DNA of 64,000 nucleotides from assembly GCA_026874595.1 (NCBI GenBank), contig CM049322.1, forward strand, positions 36,515,840 through 36,579,839, in the 5' to 3' direction. Positions 11,910 through 24,029 of this stretch are shown piece after piece. Under the pieces are notes generated by a model that saw nothing but the letters and a program-made list of their open reading frames with translations, did no database searches and was not told the origin of the DNA. This DNA comes from Sipunculus nudus (Eukaryota > Annelida > Sipuncula > Golfingiida > Sipunculidae). Numbering within the stretch: the first letter of the stretch is position 1; every line of letters starts with the position of its first letter. Position numbers and translations under genes: made by a program.

Positions 11910-13315
11910 TACTTTTAAATCATTAGACCAGAATATGTGTGCAATGTATGGAAACATGCGAGATGCAGATAACAAATTCCTAAAGTAATAATGAAACCAA
12001 TTCTATCATACATTTGGAAAACATCAAGCCCATCCAGCTGGAGATAATGTGTGCTGACTGTTTAGGATCACAAAATTCTGTCAGATGCTGGGAAACATAA
12101 GTAAAGTTCAGCCAAATGGAGATAGGTGGCACTGACAGTACTGACTAAACCTATTCTATCAGACATAGTTGACATGCAGTGTCAAGCTCTCACTGCATTT
12201 TATTTGAAGATTCTGTCTTCTGCCAGTTCAAGCCAATAGATATAAATAAACAATAATGGGAATTACTATAAATTTGCAAAGGACAGACTGCTGGTACTCG
12301 CCTCCATAGCACCTGCAGGAGAATAATGATAAGTGTATTCTCATGAAAGCAAATATGGAGGACATTAGTGAACACAGAAGTAATTCAATTGAGCAATATA
12401 ACCTGGTACTGAGGGACACCTGTTTCATCATGTTGATGAACCACAAATTCGAAATAACCAGGCATCATTAATAAAACACAGTGGCCTTTTTTGGTATTTC
12501 CCATGTTACATTTTGCATAAACTTCATTTCTGTAGCTGGCAAGGTGCTCCATGAGGGAGAAAAAATCATATACAACACAACAGTCAAGTTATGCTGGGTA
12601 ATTCTGGATCATGCTCAAGTGATGGACATAAAAGACTGCAAGGTCAAAGGTTGCCTAACTGCATAATCTTCCCTCTGCGGAGGTTTCAATGGCAAAAAGG
12701 AGATTAGTTCTGCAGCTGATTATATGGATACAAACACTGCTGCCTGCTTGTGTAACATGCTTCCAGCTGCAGTGATGACTATAAGAACATCCTTATAGAG
12801 CTAGGTCAAAATCAGTGTATCTACCGTACGACATGCAATATTGAGTGCCATACTAAACATGCATACTGCCTTTGCGTAAAACTACTATGCTGACAGATAA
12901 AAGTTAGCTCTTTTAAAACACTTTGGATTTTGTAGTATTTCAATTTCTATTTCTATAAGAAGCCAAAAAAATCACAAAAAAATATAAGTCCTGAAGTGTC
13001 TAAATTTAATATACAGAATAGATATAAAGTCCCTGTAGCATTGCTTGCAAAATCTAATTTGAACCAGTTAAAAAGTTACAATATCTAATTTAAAACCTGG
13101 TAGACTATTCTTTCTGACTGTATATGTATTGATGAAATTTTCTTTCAATTCATATTTTAATAATAAAAATTCAATTACAAAAATGCATTATTTTAAGTAC
13201 TAGTATGAAATGGCTATTTTTAGAAGGCTAAAAGTTAACATGAATCTTTCCCCCAAAATGTGTTACACTTTCTCCCTTTTGGTCTCAGATTTCTTTCCTA
13301 TTTAAATTTCGTTTC
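11910..13315. other. Unique DNA
   Basis: Nothing could be supported. The open frame near 12481-12666 has no splice context or recognisable domain. Confidence 0.4.
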
Positions 13316-13405
13316 TTTATATATTCCCACTAGGATAACTTGGTACTTTTAGCACATGAAGCTTTTTTATTTTCATTTGTTTGACTAGTGGGAATAACGA
13401 TATAA
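13316..13405. repeat. Short inverted repeat, about 90 bp
   Basis: TATTCCCACTAG (13322-13333) is perfectly complementary to CTAGTGGGAATA (13385-13396), with further partial pairing outward (CTTATAT / ATATAAG). The loop is about 50 nt. It could be a tiny MITE or a hairpin; the large unpaired loop argues against a microRNA precursor. Confidence 0.75.
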
Positions 13406-15600
13406 GAATAATTCAACTGATGGACAATCCTAGAAAGACTGCAACAATTATTAACAAGGTAGATATAGATACCTTGGAATTAATATAGCCCAAACTGCTA
13501 ACACATGATTCATTTATCCTCAATTATAAACCTGAATACCTATATTCAAGACATTCTGTAAAGCAATACATCAATATAACACCAAAACAGTCTACAATGT
13601 TCTTAGGTCACAAATTTAGCAATATATTGTGGTTACGATTCCTTTGTGTGACATCATCTGTTATCTCCTCATTTTGCTGTCTGACCTTGAAGTAACTGAA
13701 CGCCCTAGATTCTTTTCTTTCGGACATGACCCCAAACTAACTGCACACTACAAGGACATCAAGTGATATCCCACAATCCTTTGTTCTCTGCAGAGCCCTC
13801 ATTCTTCATTAAACGGTAGACCATCGGCTTAAAATAAGGAAACCAAAATGGCCCAAACTCCTACAGCAACCTGTGCGCTTTACTGTATTACTAACTAGGG
13901 ACTACTAAAATTCTATTTCAGATGCCGGTTTTTATTTTATTTGTGACTCAGAGTAGTTTTCCAGTACTAAATAAGATACCTAAATTACACTGAGTTTACA
14001 ATCTCTAGTAATATTGTCTTCACAATTTAATATTTGTTAAGAATTAACAGTTTTAAAACAAATTTACGATGTTCATGTTGGAATGGTCTTAAAAAAGGCT
14101 TGGCACAGGGTTAATGGTTATCTATTTGAGCACAGACATGACCGTTCACGACCATGGAACCAACACCTTAATCTGCAAGAAATTGTGAGTAAAAAAATAA
14201 ATCTAATATCTACTAAGAGTATCTTTGTTACAACATTGTGACTTGAGTTAGGGGGGACAAGGACACTAAGGTCATAATCTCAAAACAATTGCTAGTGGTA
14301 TCTGGTATAAAAAAAAACTTATAAATTTCAGCTTGAGAAAAAACATGCCATCAAGAATATTGTGAACATCATACAATAGAAGTGCTTCCAAAATGATTTA
14401 ATATAAATTGCATTAGTGCTAACACAGTCATATATTATCTGTCAGAAATATGAATATTTCATATTTATCAATAACCCCTGGTTAACAACCTGTAAAAAGA
14501 TTCTTTAAACCTTGATATATAGGATTCAGGAGAAAGGGATCTGCAGCTAATGGAATTCTTTGGATAACGAGCATCTTTAAGGGTACTCTTTATACATTAT
14601 TTTTTATGGGATATATTTATAATGAATAAAAAGCAAACAATTTTTAAAATGTCTTAAGAAACAATCATCAGAAAACTTGGTTGATGTTTAAAGCCTGAAC
14701 CAAGATGAACTCATTAATCTAAAAGCCAATATCCCTTCTTAAAAGAGTGTATCATGACTGCTTTAATTGATTACCCTTCAACCAACAGCTGATAACTTGT
14801 GTAATGTTTGGTGTCTAATAGATTTATGATTAATTGAACTTGTCTATGAACCCACATGAAGACAAAATACTAACTCAGCTGCCTTGATAATCTAGGAGAA
14901 ATGAGAGGTGTTTTTCCACCTAGTTGCAAAGTATTATGGGAACAAAGGTCAAGGAATTATGGGATTGGTGAGCTTTTTATGGTGTTTACGGTAATTTATC
15001 ATGGAAGACAAGAGAGTAATTCATTCTCCAGACAAATAAAATTACACAGCTATCTAAGAGCCTGAGGAAAAGAGCATGCAAACATTAATTTTATCAGAGA
15101 AGTTCATGTATCAATAAAACAAATGTTCCACAGATTGGCAGATGTTAATATGAATGTCTTCTGTATGTTCCCAGCTCCATTTTTCAAATATATTTCCAGA
15201 CGTTGAGTATAACATATTACTAGTATATGACTTGTATGGCTCTCAACAGAGCACATACATCTACTAAGGCAACATGTTAATTTTCACAGGATCTGCCCCT
15301 AAGTGATTAGAAAAGATCATAATGCAGTTTTGAAAAGGAGAAAGATGGCACTGTAACAGGCAAAATTTTTAAGATAACTGATGAATATGGCACACTGGTG
15401 AAGCATGTACAAACAGATAAACAGGGTTTCTAACTGAAAACCATCAAGTCCATAGTCCAATACTTTAACATGTAGCAATATCTGCCCCTATGACTACAAT
15501 ACTTGCAACAAAAAGACATGTTGGTAACAGATGATTTCACACTAAATTATCTAATAAACATGGGAACAATTTTTAATAACTTTAAATATGTGATGAATTT
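13406..15600. other. Unique AT-rich DNA
   Basis: No gene is recognised. At 14930-14975 two ATTATGGGA motifs flank AACAAAGGTCAAGG, a possible regulatory cluster with no independent support. Confidence 0.35.
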
Positions 15601-15605
15601 AAAGT

Positions 15606-15745
15606 TTCTTAAAATGTAGGTCGAAAGATCAAGTATCCCATAAATTATCAATATTTCAATATCTTAAAATGTAGATCAAAAGACTGAGTACCCTATAAAT
15701 TATCAATTTCTCAAATATCTTAAAATGTAGGTCCAAAGATCAAGC
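15606..15745. repeat. About 60-bp tandem repeat, 2.3 copies
   Basis: CTTAAAATGTAGGTC.AAAGATCAAG-like phrases start at about 15608, 15662 and 15718, each followed by CCATAAATTATCAAT-like sequence. Confidence 0.85.
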
Positions 15746-17162
15746 ACTGGAGTCCTGACCATGAACTTGATTATTCAGACAGAATTCCTCTGAATCAACT
15801 ACTTTTACTGCCATCAAGTCCTGCTTTAAGGGCTACCCACTACTATTCACAAGACAACTTCTAATTAATCTTTTCTGCCTTGGCCATGGCTGACTTTCTA
15901 CATTTGCACCATAAACCCTCTTCTTTCTAAAAGCGATTTACATAAGAATTACTGGAAATTGTAAGTTATCCTGGAGATAGTTTGTTCCAAAATGCCCAAA
16001 CCTCTTCAAGCTGAATTTAATCTCATTTCATCATGTATGAAATGAGCCATTATTGGATGAGCAGCCATTATTTATGGAATGATAAACTTTGATTGGTGGC
16101 TATGTTTGAAGTGCTATTGTATTTTAATGCCTCTCATTTCTATGTTAACGGCCATGTGTCTTTATGAGGCAAATATTGGCTGGGATTATTTAAACCAGGG
16201 TATTCTTAAGCAAGGAGTTAACCATGGGAAAGATAGCATCGTGATAACCTGAAATGCCATTGCATCATTAAACAGAATGAGTACTACTGCCACTAACAGA
16301 GAGACCTGCCTCCTGCATTGGTGCATCTGCCAGCCAATACATGAAAGGGCAAGCTGAAGCAATTGTACTGTTTTACTAGAGAGAATGCTGAATAGAATAA
16401 CTCTGACCAACTGCTCTACTTGAAAGTCAGGTTTTTTTTTACAAATTAGAACTTTTCAAAGACGTCATTAAGAAAATATGAGGTCAATGAGTCGAAACGT
16501 CACACAAAGTATTAATCAGTCAGTCTCGTGACCTTTTATGCAGCCCAAAGTTCTCAGATACTTTGAACAAGAATTCCATGAATTGGTAATAAGGATTTCT
16601 GTTAAATACTGTCATACAGGCATCCAGTTTCTAAATAAGGCAAGAACCTCCTTTGATCTATATGGTATGATCTCAACTCTTTACCACTTAGAGGATCAAA
16701 TGACAGCTTCTGCTCTCTAAAATGGGCCCTTTTAAGTGGGCTCATGGTTCAATGTAATGTGCCTTCACAGCTTATACATATAAAGCTGTCATTTTGAAAG
16801 TGAAAATATGTCCAACTGAGTACATTGTCCTAATGGTACTCAGGGAATCTTTTTTATGTATTGAAATATATAATTTAATTATATTTATAAAGAGAAGATA
16901 AATAACATAACTCTCATTACAAGACAGTTTTTAATTAAGCAAATCACACACACACATACAAATATTTTTTTTTGCATCACTGCCACTCATATTTTTGTTG
17001 GCCACTCTCTGGTCACTAGGCACAAATGTGTGATCAAGCTTGCCTCACTCCCTTCAAAGTATTAATAAACTTGGTATTGTGGAAAGTTTTAATTGTTGAA
17101 ATGCACCATTTGAAGCTAACCATTCACCTTCCTTTTCTACAGGATTTATCAGATCTCTGTCC
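15746..17162. other. Unique DNA with possible regulatory patch at 16025-16200
   Basis: No coding feature is recognised. The 16025-16200 segment (ATGAGCCATTATTGG, GCAGCCATTATTTATGG, TTTGATTGGTGG) is non-repetitive and motif-rich, but there is no proof of function. Confidence 0.3.
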
Positions 17163-17170
17163 TACTCAGC

Positions 17171-17794
17171 CAGACCTGGGAGCCAGCCGTTGACCTGTAA
17201 ATCGGCTGGCTGGAAGAAAAAATGGCTGGCTAGCGGGCTGAGCCGGCTCAGGTCTATGAACAATGAGCCGTTAAGATAAAGCAAATATCTAATGGACAAA
17301 ATGTTCTCTCAATCTAATGCAATTATATTTATATGTACAAGAATATGAAACAAACTTAAAGAATATTTTGACAAGGTAATTACCCTTTGGATAAATTTAT
17401 TTTGAGCAACCAGGATTAGAGAAACGCCCTTGATCAAACGGGGAATATGCCAGTTATCCAGTCTGAAAAAAAGAGGCTTGCAGGAACCTTGTTAACTGTC
17501 TTACATAATGACTTACAACTTCCATAAAATTAATCATGCATTTCCATTGCAAAGCCATGCAGCTCAGTGATATCTGCTTAAGACGAGTTCGTGTTAACAT
17601 AATTCTGTAGTAACTATTTACAAGCTGACAAGCTTTTTTCTTCAGCTTATCAATATTTCACCGGGAGCTGAGCCGGTGTTTAATAATCGGCGGCGGCTGC
17701 CGCAATTCGGCGGCTCAAGAAAACTATCGGCAGCGGCTTGCTTATAAAATAAACGGCGGCGGCTGGCTCAATTCGGCGGTGGCTCCAAGGTCTG
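17171..17794. mobile_element. Non-autonomous hAT-type element
   Basis: The element runs from CAGACCTGGGAGCC to GGCTCCAAGGTCTG, giving imperfect inverted ends of about 14-18 bp. It is flanked by an exact 8-bp target duplication, TACTCAGC, at 17163-17170 and 17795-17802. The 8-bp duplication plus CAG...CTG ends is the hAT signature. The subterminal regions are strikingly GC-rich, with repeated CGGCTGGCTGG on the left and CGGCGGCGGCTG on the right, typical of transposase-binding subterminal repeats. The 624-bp body has no transposase reading frame. Confidence 0.88.
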
Positions 17795-18911
17795 TACTCA
17801 GCATATATGATTTCTAGATAATTTCTGCTAATTAAGGTACTTATAACACCTCTGTGACAGTTGTATGAGCTTGTTTATCTACAAAACAGTCAGTGGACAC
17901 AGCAATGTTGATAAATAGAAAAACCATGTAACCTTAGGTAGCTGGTTGTATATGTGCTGAACTTGTAATATCACTAGTTGCAAAACATCCTTTGCAAAAC
18001 TCTGGTTTGTCTGACTTGCCACTAGATCTTTATGAATGTGTTTGCATTATTTAGATGCCCCCCCCCAAAAGTAATAAACACATGGGCATAAACAAAACAC
18101 ATCCTGTGTGCAGTTGGTCTGTCATTTTCAGGCCTATTATAATAAAAAGTAAAAGGGATCATCTTTAGTTAATAGATATCAGAATAGGACACTTTAAGAA
18201 GATTTTATATTCTTTCTGGAAGTAATGGTGAGCAAAAGCTTCCTACACATATTTTTCTTTTCTGGTAATTATAATTGACTGGTAAAAATGCCAACTCACG
18301 CTGCATTTTTTATTCCAAAGGTCAAGTCAGTGTAAACCAGCTACAATTTGGCGAAAGATTTCATACATACATGTTTACCTGGATGTAAAATTTGAATTCT
18401 CTAGCCTCTCTGGTGCAAAACATGCCCTTCTTACAACCAGGAAGCTTGCCAGACAAGACTGCTTTGCAGAATGTCTGAATGACAAAACTTATCCTTCACA
18501 AAATTATCACATGAATTATCACTGAACGATGATGAAACCATTTTTAAACCAATATTCAATTATTAAGAGCATGATGAAATATCCAGATGTTGACAGTCAG
18601 AATATTAATCAAATTCCCTTTATATCTGTATATTTAATTGTGAATTTTCTTGCTTGAAGCAATTAAAATAAAGGCAAAGTTTTTTGCTTGATGGTTTCTC
18701 CCTATATCCCAGACATGAAAAACATTTGGTGCAAGAAAGGAGGTTAACACCGTTTTACTGATCACAAACCAGTTCCTGATTAGTGACATGTTAGTAGAAT
18801 GATTTTGCGAAAGGCCCTAAGCCTAATTTTTTATGGAAAAACTCTCAAACATGTAAGCATGCAGTAGACTTACACATTTCTAAAACAACAGAGGAGTTTA
18901 TGTAAAATAGG
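17795..18911. other. Unique DNA
   Basis: No feature could be supported. A short C run lies at about 18060-18066. Confidence 0.4.
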
Positions 18912-18944
18912 AACAAGGGACCCATGGGTCATGGCGCTCAGCTG
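18912..18944. repeat. Dispersed 33-bp motif, copy 2
   Basis: This is the second copy of the palindrome-containing motif found at 7019-7051; GACCCATGGGTC lies at 18919-18930. Confidence 0.6.
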
Positions 18945-19910
18945 ATCGTGATTGTACTATAAATGTTTCTCCACTGTGATACTATATCGAGTCGATAAAG
19001 CTTATGAATATCATGGACATGTTGGGCTGTTATAAAGGAATGTAATGTAATATGTGAGTAAATGATAAATGAAATTACCTGACTGATGGATTAATAGAGT
19101 CAAATATAGTGATTTATTTTTTATTTATTTAGGAGGGGTTGAAAATTGTGATATATTTGAGCAAATATGAATGCAATGACAGCAGTAATAAGCAGAAGTA
19201 GAATGATGATAAGGCTATTTGTTGAAGGATCTAATGTGTATGGTAGTCTGCATTGCAAGCTTTCAATTTGACAGATATGATGTTATGATTAACTATGCTG
19301 ATGAAGTGATTTATGAATTTGTGATTGTATGACACAATATCTCTTTAGTCTTGACAAGGTACATTATTGTGATGCCCACTATGTCTACATATTACACAAT
19401 ATTGACATAATTTCTGGCATGTACATAGGTACCTATGGACGTATAGTTATACAAAATATTAAAGTATGAATATATCTGATTCATCTTGTTCTTGCTTACT
19501 GAGGCTGACTTTGGGATGGGGTTCGGAGAAGGGAAAAGTGAGGGCAGCACAAAGGTGGATGTAGACATATTCTATTGTAATGTTTTTCATTTATATAAGA
19601 ATATGAAAAGCTAAGGGGAAAGGGGCCCTCCTACTTCGTTAAAGTAAAGTTCTAAATATATGATTGCAAAACTAATACTCTGACGAGACTGTCATGAAGA
19701 AAAACAGTAAAATTTTGAGATACTGTGATGCATATGAAAATTTACAGATGGACAGGCAAGTGGACAGAATGGACTAATACCTTTATTTCACTTTCAAGGG
19801 AATAATGCATTTAAGTTTATATATAATCCTATTTTTTTTAAGCATATCCACTTTTTCCATTAAGAAGTGTTTATCTGAATCATTTTTTTATTTACAGGTT
19901 TTATAAATTT
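18945..19910. other. Unique AT-rich DNA
   Basis: No feature could be supported in this interval. Confidence 0.4.
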
Positions 19911-19915
19911 TTAAT

Positions 19916-20054
19916 AAAAAAACCTGAAAATATAAGTTAAAATATTAGAATTGTTGCAAAAGTTGCAATCATTATATATACAGAGTAAAAAACTGAAACT
20001 ATAAGTTAAAATGTTAGAATTGTTGCAAAAGTTGCAATCATCATATATCCAGAG
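19916..20054. repeat. Tandem duplication, about 69-bp unit
   Basis: TATAAGTTAAAAT.TTAGAATT followed by a TTGCAAAAGTTGCAATCAT phrase occurs twice with about 95% identity, so the duplication is recent. Confidence 0.92.
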
Positions 20055-20794
20055 TGTAGCTCATATTGGGTCATATTATGCATACACATATATTTTATTA
20101 TTTTTAAATCATAAATGTTTAAACTGAATTTAAAAGAAAATAATGCCACAACATGGCATCTACAAGAATATTCCTTGAATCACTATTAAAAAGTTTTGCA
20201 CATTGGAGTTTTCAGTACATGCTTAATTTTATTCACCAAAATAAAATAAAAGTAAATTTGATAAAATAAAACATCTTTTCAAATAAAGTAGACACACTGT
20301 TGGTTGAATGAGGGACAAACAATATCATTGTGCTAATTACTATCCCAGTTTTAATTTATAACTGGAATTAATAGTCAATTTCACACCTGGTGAAGTTTTT
20401 ACTCTTCTGAAGTAAGGAATTACTTATCTGATGAACATCCACACTTTCATAACAATACACCACTTTGTGGACACAATTAAATGTACACTATAATCATTGT
20501 AACCCTGGTGGTACAATACAAAATCTAAAATCTAGCATAGCCTAGAATAAGAATGAATCAAATAAGAAAATAATAACATTCATCTAGTTTATGCACCATC
20601 TGGGGGGGGGGGAGTACAGGGCAGAGGGGAAGCCTGCTGGTAGTGGCCAGGCTGACCCAAGGCAAGCTGCCTGGGATGGGTTACATAATGCAAGTGAAGG
20701 CTGTACTACTAGGTGGGCTAGATGTAAACAACACTTGACATGGTGTATGAAAACATGAATAAAAGCTATTCTTTCCAATCAATTTCTTTGAAAT
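20055..20794. other. Unique AT-rich DNA with G11 run
   Basis: A run of 11 G lies at 20602-20612. Nothing else is recognised. Confidence 0.4.
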
Positions 20795-22131
20795 TTCAGA
20801 TTTTAAAAGATTAAATCCTTATGTATATTTGCTGTGAAAATAAATCAACAGTGCCAAAGTTGGACAAAATTTAAGGTATTGATTTTTTATTTATGCTAAT
20901 AACTTGAAAAATTTGCAAAATTCAGATCTAATGTTGGGTAAACAATTGAATCTTGGTTAAATAAAGTTATATTCCTGAAAAAAAGACTCTAGGTTCAGCA
21001 ATTCTCATGTTAGGTGAGTAAATATATTTCCTGATTTTTTAAAAAGTTGCATTATGTTTTGGCCCAAAATGTAACTTCAAAATAATACCCAATACTGACC
21101 TAATTTTTGGTATGTTCATAGAAAATGTATGAAAGAATGTGAATACTAAATACAATCAAAAACAGATCAGTGGTTTTGATATTAGGCAGCCTTGAAGTGT
21201 AACAATGGCTTTTTTTTATGGAAAACAAGAGTTTTTTTCCTTAATATCTCGAAGGAACGAAGTCCTAATGACCCAATTTTCGGTATGGTAGGAGATTTTG
21301 GAGAAATCTAAAATTATGCCAACAGCCTGGGGAGCATAGAGATGTGCACTGAATGACCTACAGTCATCAAAGTGGATTGCTTGACAATGTAAGGGAATAC
21401 AACAAGAGCCTCCAAAAAAATTCAATAACTAGCCTAATTTTGCAGCTTTTATTTTCAAATTTCAGATTTTAACAGATTAAATCATTATGTATACATGCTG
21501 TGAAAATTAAATCCACAGTACTTACAGGAAAAAAACGTGCCGTGGCCAAAGTTGGGCAAAATTTAAGGTACAAATTTTATATTTTTGCCAATATTTAAAA
21601 AAATTTAACAGATTTTGATCTAATTTTTGGTATACAATTAAAAATTTTGATTAATTAAAGTTGTATTACTGGAAAAAAGTCCCTACCTTTAACACTTTTT
21701 TTTCTTAAGTGACAAAATATCTTCCTGATTTTTTTTACAAAGTCCATTATGTTTGGGCCCATAACTTTTTTAAATTATATAATACTGACTTAATAAATGG
21801 CATGTACATAGAAACTATATAGAGGAATATTTATGGTAAATATGAAGAAAACCAGATGAGTGGTTTTGATATTAGGTAGTCCTTAAGTGTGAAAATAGAT
21901 TTCTAATAAAAAATTGAGGTTTTTCCTTAATATCTCGAAGGAACTAAGTCCTATTGACCCAATTTTCGGCATGGTAGGTGATTTTGGGGACATCTAACCG
22001 TATGCCGAATTTCAGATTCGTAGGTCCAACGGTGTCAAAACGTGCCAGTCTTACGGACGGACATCCGGACGGACGGACGGACAATGGACCACGACTATAG
22101 CTCAGATGACTTATAGTCAGCTGAGCTAAAA
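20795..22131. mobile_element. Tandem-core element, about 670-bp unit x2, with hairpin tail
   Basis: Two long diverged units start at about 20797 and 21463 (TTTCAGATTTTAA.AGATTAAAT), each with a matched GGCAAAATTTAAGGTA phrase, AGTGGTTTTGATATTAGGCAG and TTAATATCTCGAAGGAAC. The second unit continues into an (ACGG)n stretch (about 22055-22082) and a hairpin tail. The tail is essentially that of the 8.3-9.4 kb element although the core is unrelated. No transposase frame is visible. Confidence 0.75.
22050..22131. repeat. ACGG stretch plus 3' hairpin tail, copy 2
   Basis: GGACGGACGGACGGACAATGG leads into AGCTCAGATGAC-ttata-GTCAGCTGAGCT, a stem with one mismatch, then AAAAA. This is the best preserved of the three tails. 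Confidence 0.8.
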
Positions 22132-23712
22132 ATCCAGTAATTTCCTAATATAAGATTTGACATTTAGATTTATGTTGTATGAAAAAATACTTTGGCACAG
22201 GAAAGTGTTTTTATCAAGTTGATTTATCAGCTGGGAACCAGGCCTATGGGAATTCATGTTTTCAACAATAAATTAACAAGCACCACAAAGCCATCATATG
22301 CAATTTCCGAGTCTTTTCTGATTGGTCCCCTGTTGAGCCTATGTCAATTGCCATAAAGAAACAAGCTGGTCGAATTAATCATATCAACTGTCTGTCATTC
22401 ACTGATTAGATCATGTGCTTGTTATCAAACCATTGACCCTTTCGCCCTTGAAACCATTGGGGATCCTAAACCAGTAGGCTTTGAAGAAACTGGAGATTTC
22501 CATAAAGATAATAACAGAACACCCAATGAAATCTGATCTTTTGTCAATCTGGGTGAAGTACATGTCTGATCAGAGTTTACGTTCCAAATGATATGTCATT
22601 TAGTTTATGTTCGGAGGCTACCCTGGATGCACCACAAGAATAAGTTTAGAGGTTAAATTTATCGTCAGGACATACCTCTTGTGGTATGGTCCTTTCATAT
22701 CCTGGAACAATTGCTTAACCACATCTTCATTTTATGTTCTAGATATAAAATACTTTTTTAAAGATATTTTTGTGCAGAAAACTGTCTGCATCTTTTGTAT
22801 GCATGCATACTCTTAACCAATCTTAGTAAGATGTTCTTATTTCTTTGTTTATGTGCTCCCTTTCTAGGTGTTCCAATTTGCATTTCATTTTTCTGTCAGA
22901 GCCTGGTTTAAACATGGCTGTACAGCCCTGCTTTCTCTTGTAGAGACCAGCTCTACCTATAACATTCAGTAGCTATAGTGTTATAACAATACATAATCTT
23001 ATGGCACAAAACATATCAAATTACTTCATTAATGAAACAATATGTAACACAATACATACAAGGATGTTAAAGTTCAGATTCCTAGTCATTGCTATTCTTT
23101 GTTCAAGTTCACAATGCCATTGCCTCCAAGTTTTAAGATTAATGAATGATGCATGAAATTTACAGCCTCTGCAATTGGTTTGATCATGCAGCGATTAGCC
23201 AATTAGAAGCCAATTAAGTGATTTCTGGTGAATCATGTTTTGCCTCACAAGTGCTGGCCGACTACTGACTCTTATAAAACATCATAAATTACCAATGCAC
23301 TGATACAAGGAATGCCTATACAGTAAATGCCTTTACTCTCTATGTAACAGTATGCACCTTAATTGTGAAGAATTGTTTTTCTCTCAGCCTTAACACCCAC
23401 CTATATCCGTGACAAAGGGGGTTGTTCCCAATACTTTAGTGGGCCTCATATTCGGAAAACATACAGCAACACCATATATGGCCTATAGGCAAAAAAACTC
23501 AGGGGGGACCAGCCCCCCCCCCCAATGATTAAGAGGCTATTTTTCTTAATTTTTCACCTTTTCATTGTTTCTTGATGGTCCCATTTTTGTGACCAGGAAC
23601 ACAGCCATGGTATATCCATCACCACATCGATTATTCATCATGTGCATTAAATCCCAAGAATTAGATGAGGACCCACAATGATGAGTAGAATTTTTGTCCC
23701 CTTTATAATCAG
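22132..23712. other. Unique DNA, candidate regulatory patches
   Basis: No gene is recognised. Non-repetitive, motif-rich segments lie at 22290-22460 (GATTGG, TCGAATTAATC, CACTGATTAGATC) and 23150-23255 (GCGATTAGCCAATTAGAAG). A G6/C11 hairpin-capable run lies at 23502-23523. Confidence 0.3.
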
Positions 23713-23977
23713 AAAATATATATATTGTATGTTACAATAAAAATGTCATATGATCAGGGAAAAGCATAATAATAACAGAAATTTTTTGCTAAACAGGTAA
23801 AAGCACCACATAAAAAGGAAATCTTATCAAAATTGTATTATTTTATCTTCTTGAAAGAAATGTCTGAGCAGCTGGAGCTCAAAATTGATAATTAAGTTTC
23901 TATTGAAATCAAAATAAAAATTTTATTTTAAAATTGATGCGTGCGGTGCCTGAGAGCCATACCTTTTATTTTTTTGG
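23713..23977. mobile_element. MITE family M1, left-truncated copy
   Basis: The body matches 11670-11909: AATAAAAATGTCA.ATGAT, AAAAGCA..AATAACAG, TTATCTTCTTGAAAGAAATG and the right end GTGCCTGAGAGCCATACCTTTT. The left inverted repeat is missing. Confidence 0.85.
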
Positions 23978-24029
23978 ACTTATTTATAATATCAATCTTT
24001 TTGCAAAATATATGTTAAAACTAAAATAC

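Noticed and set aside
13316-13405. microRNA precursor
   Set aside because: Only the outer ~20 bp pairs and the ~50-nt loop is unpaired, unlike a typical precursor hairpin.
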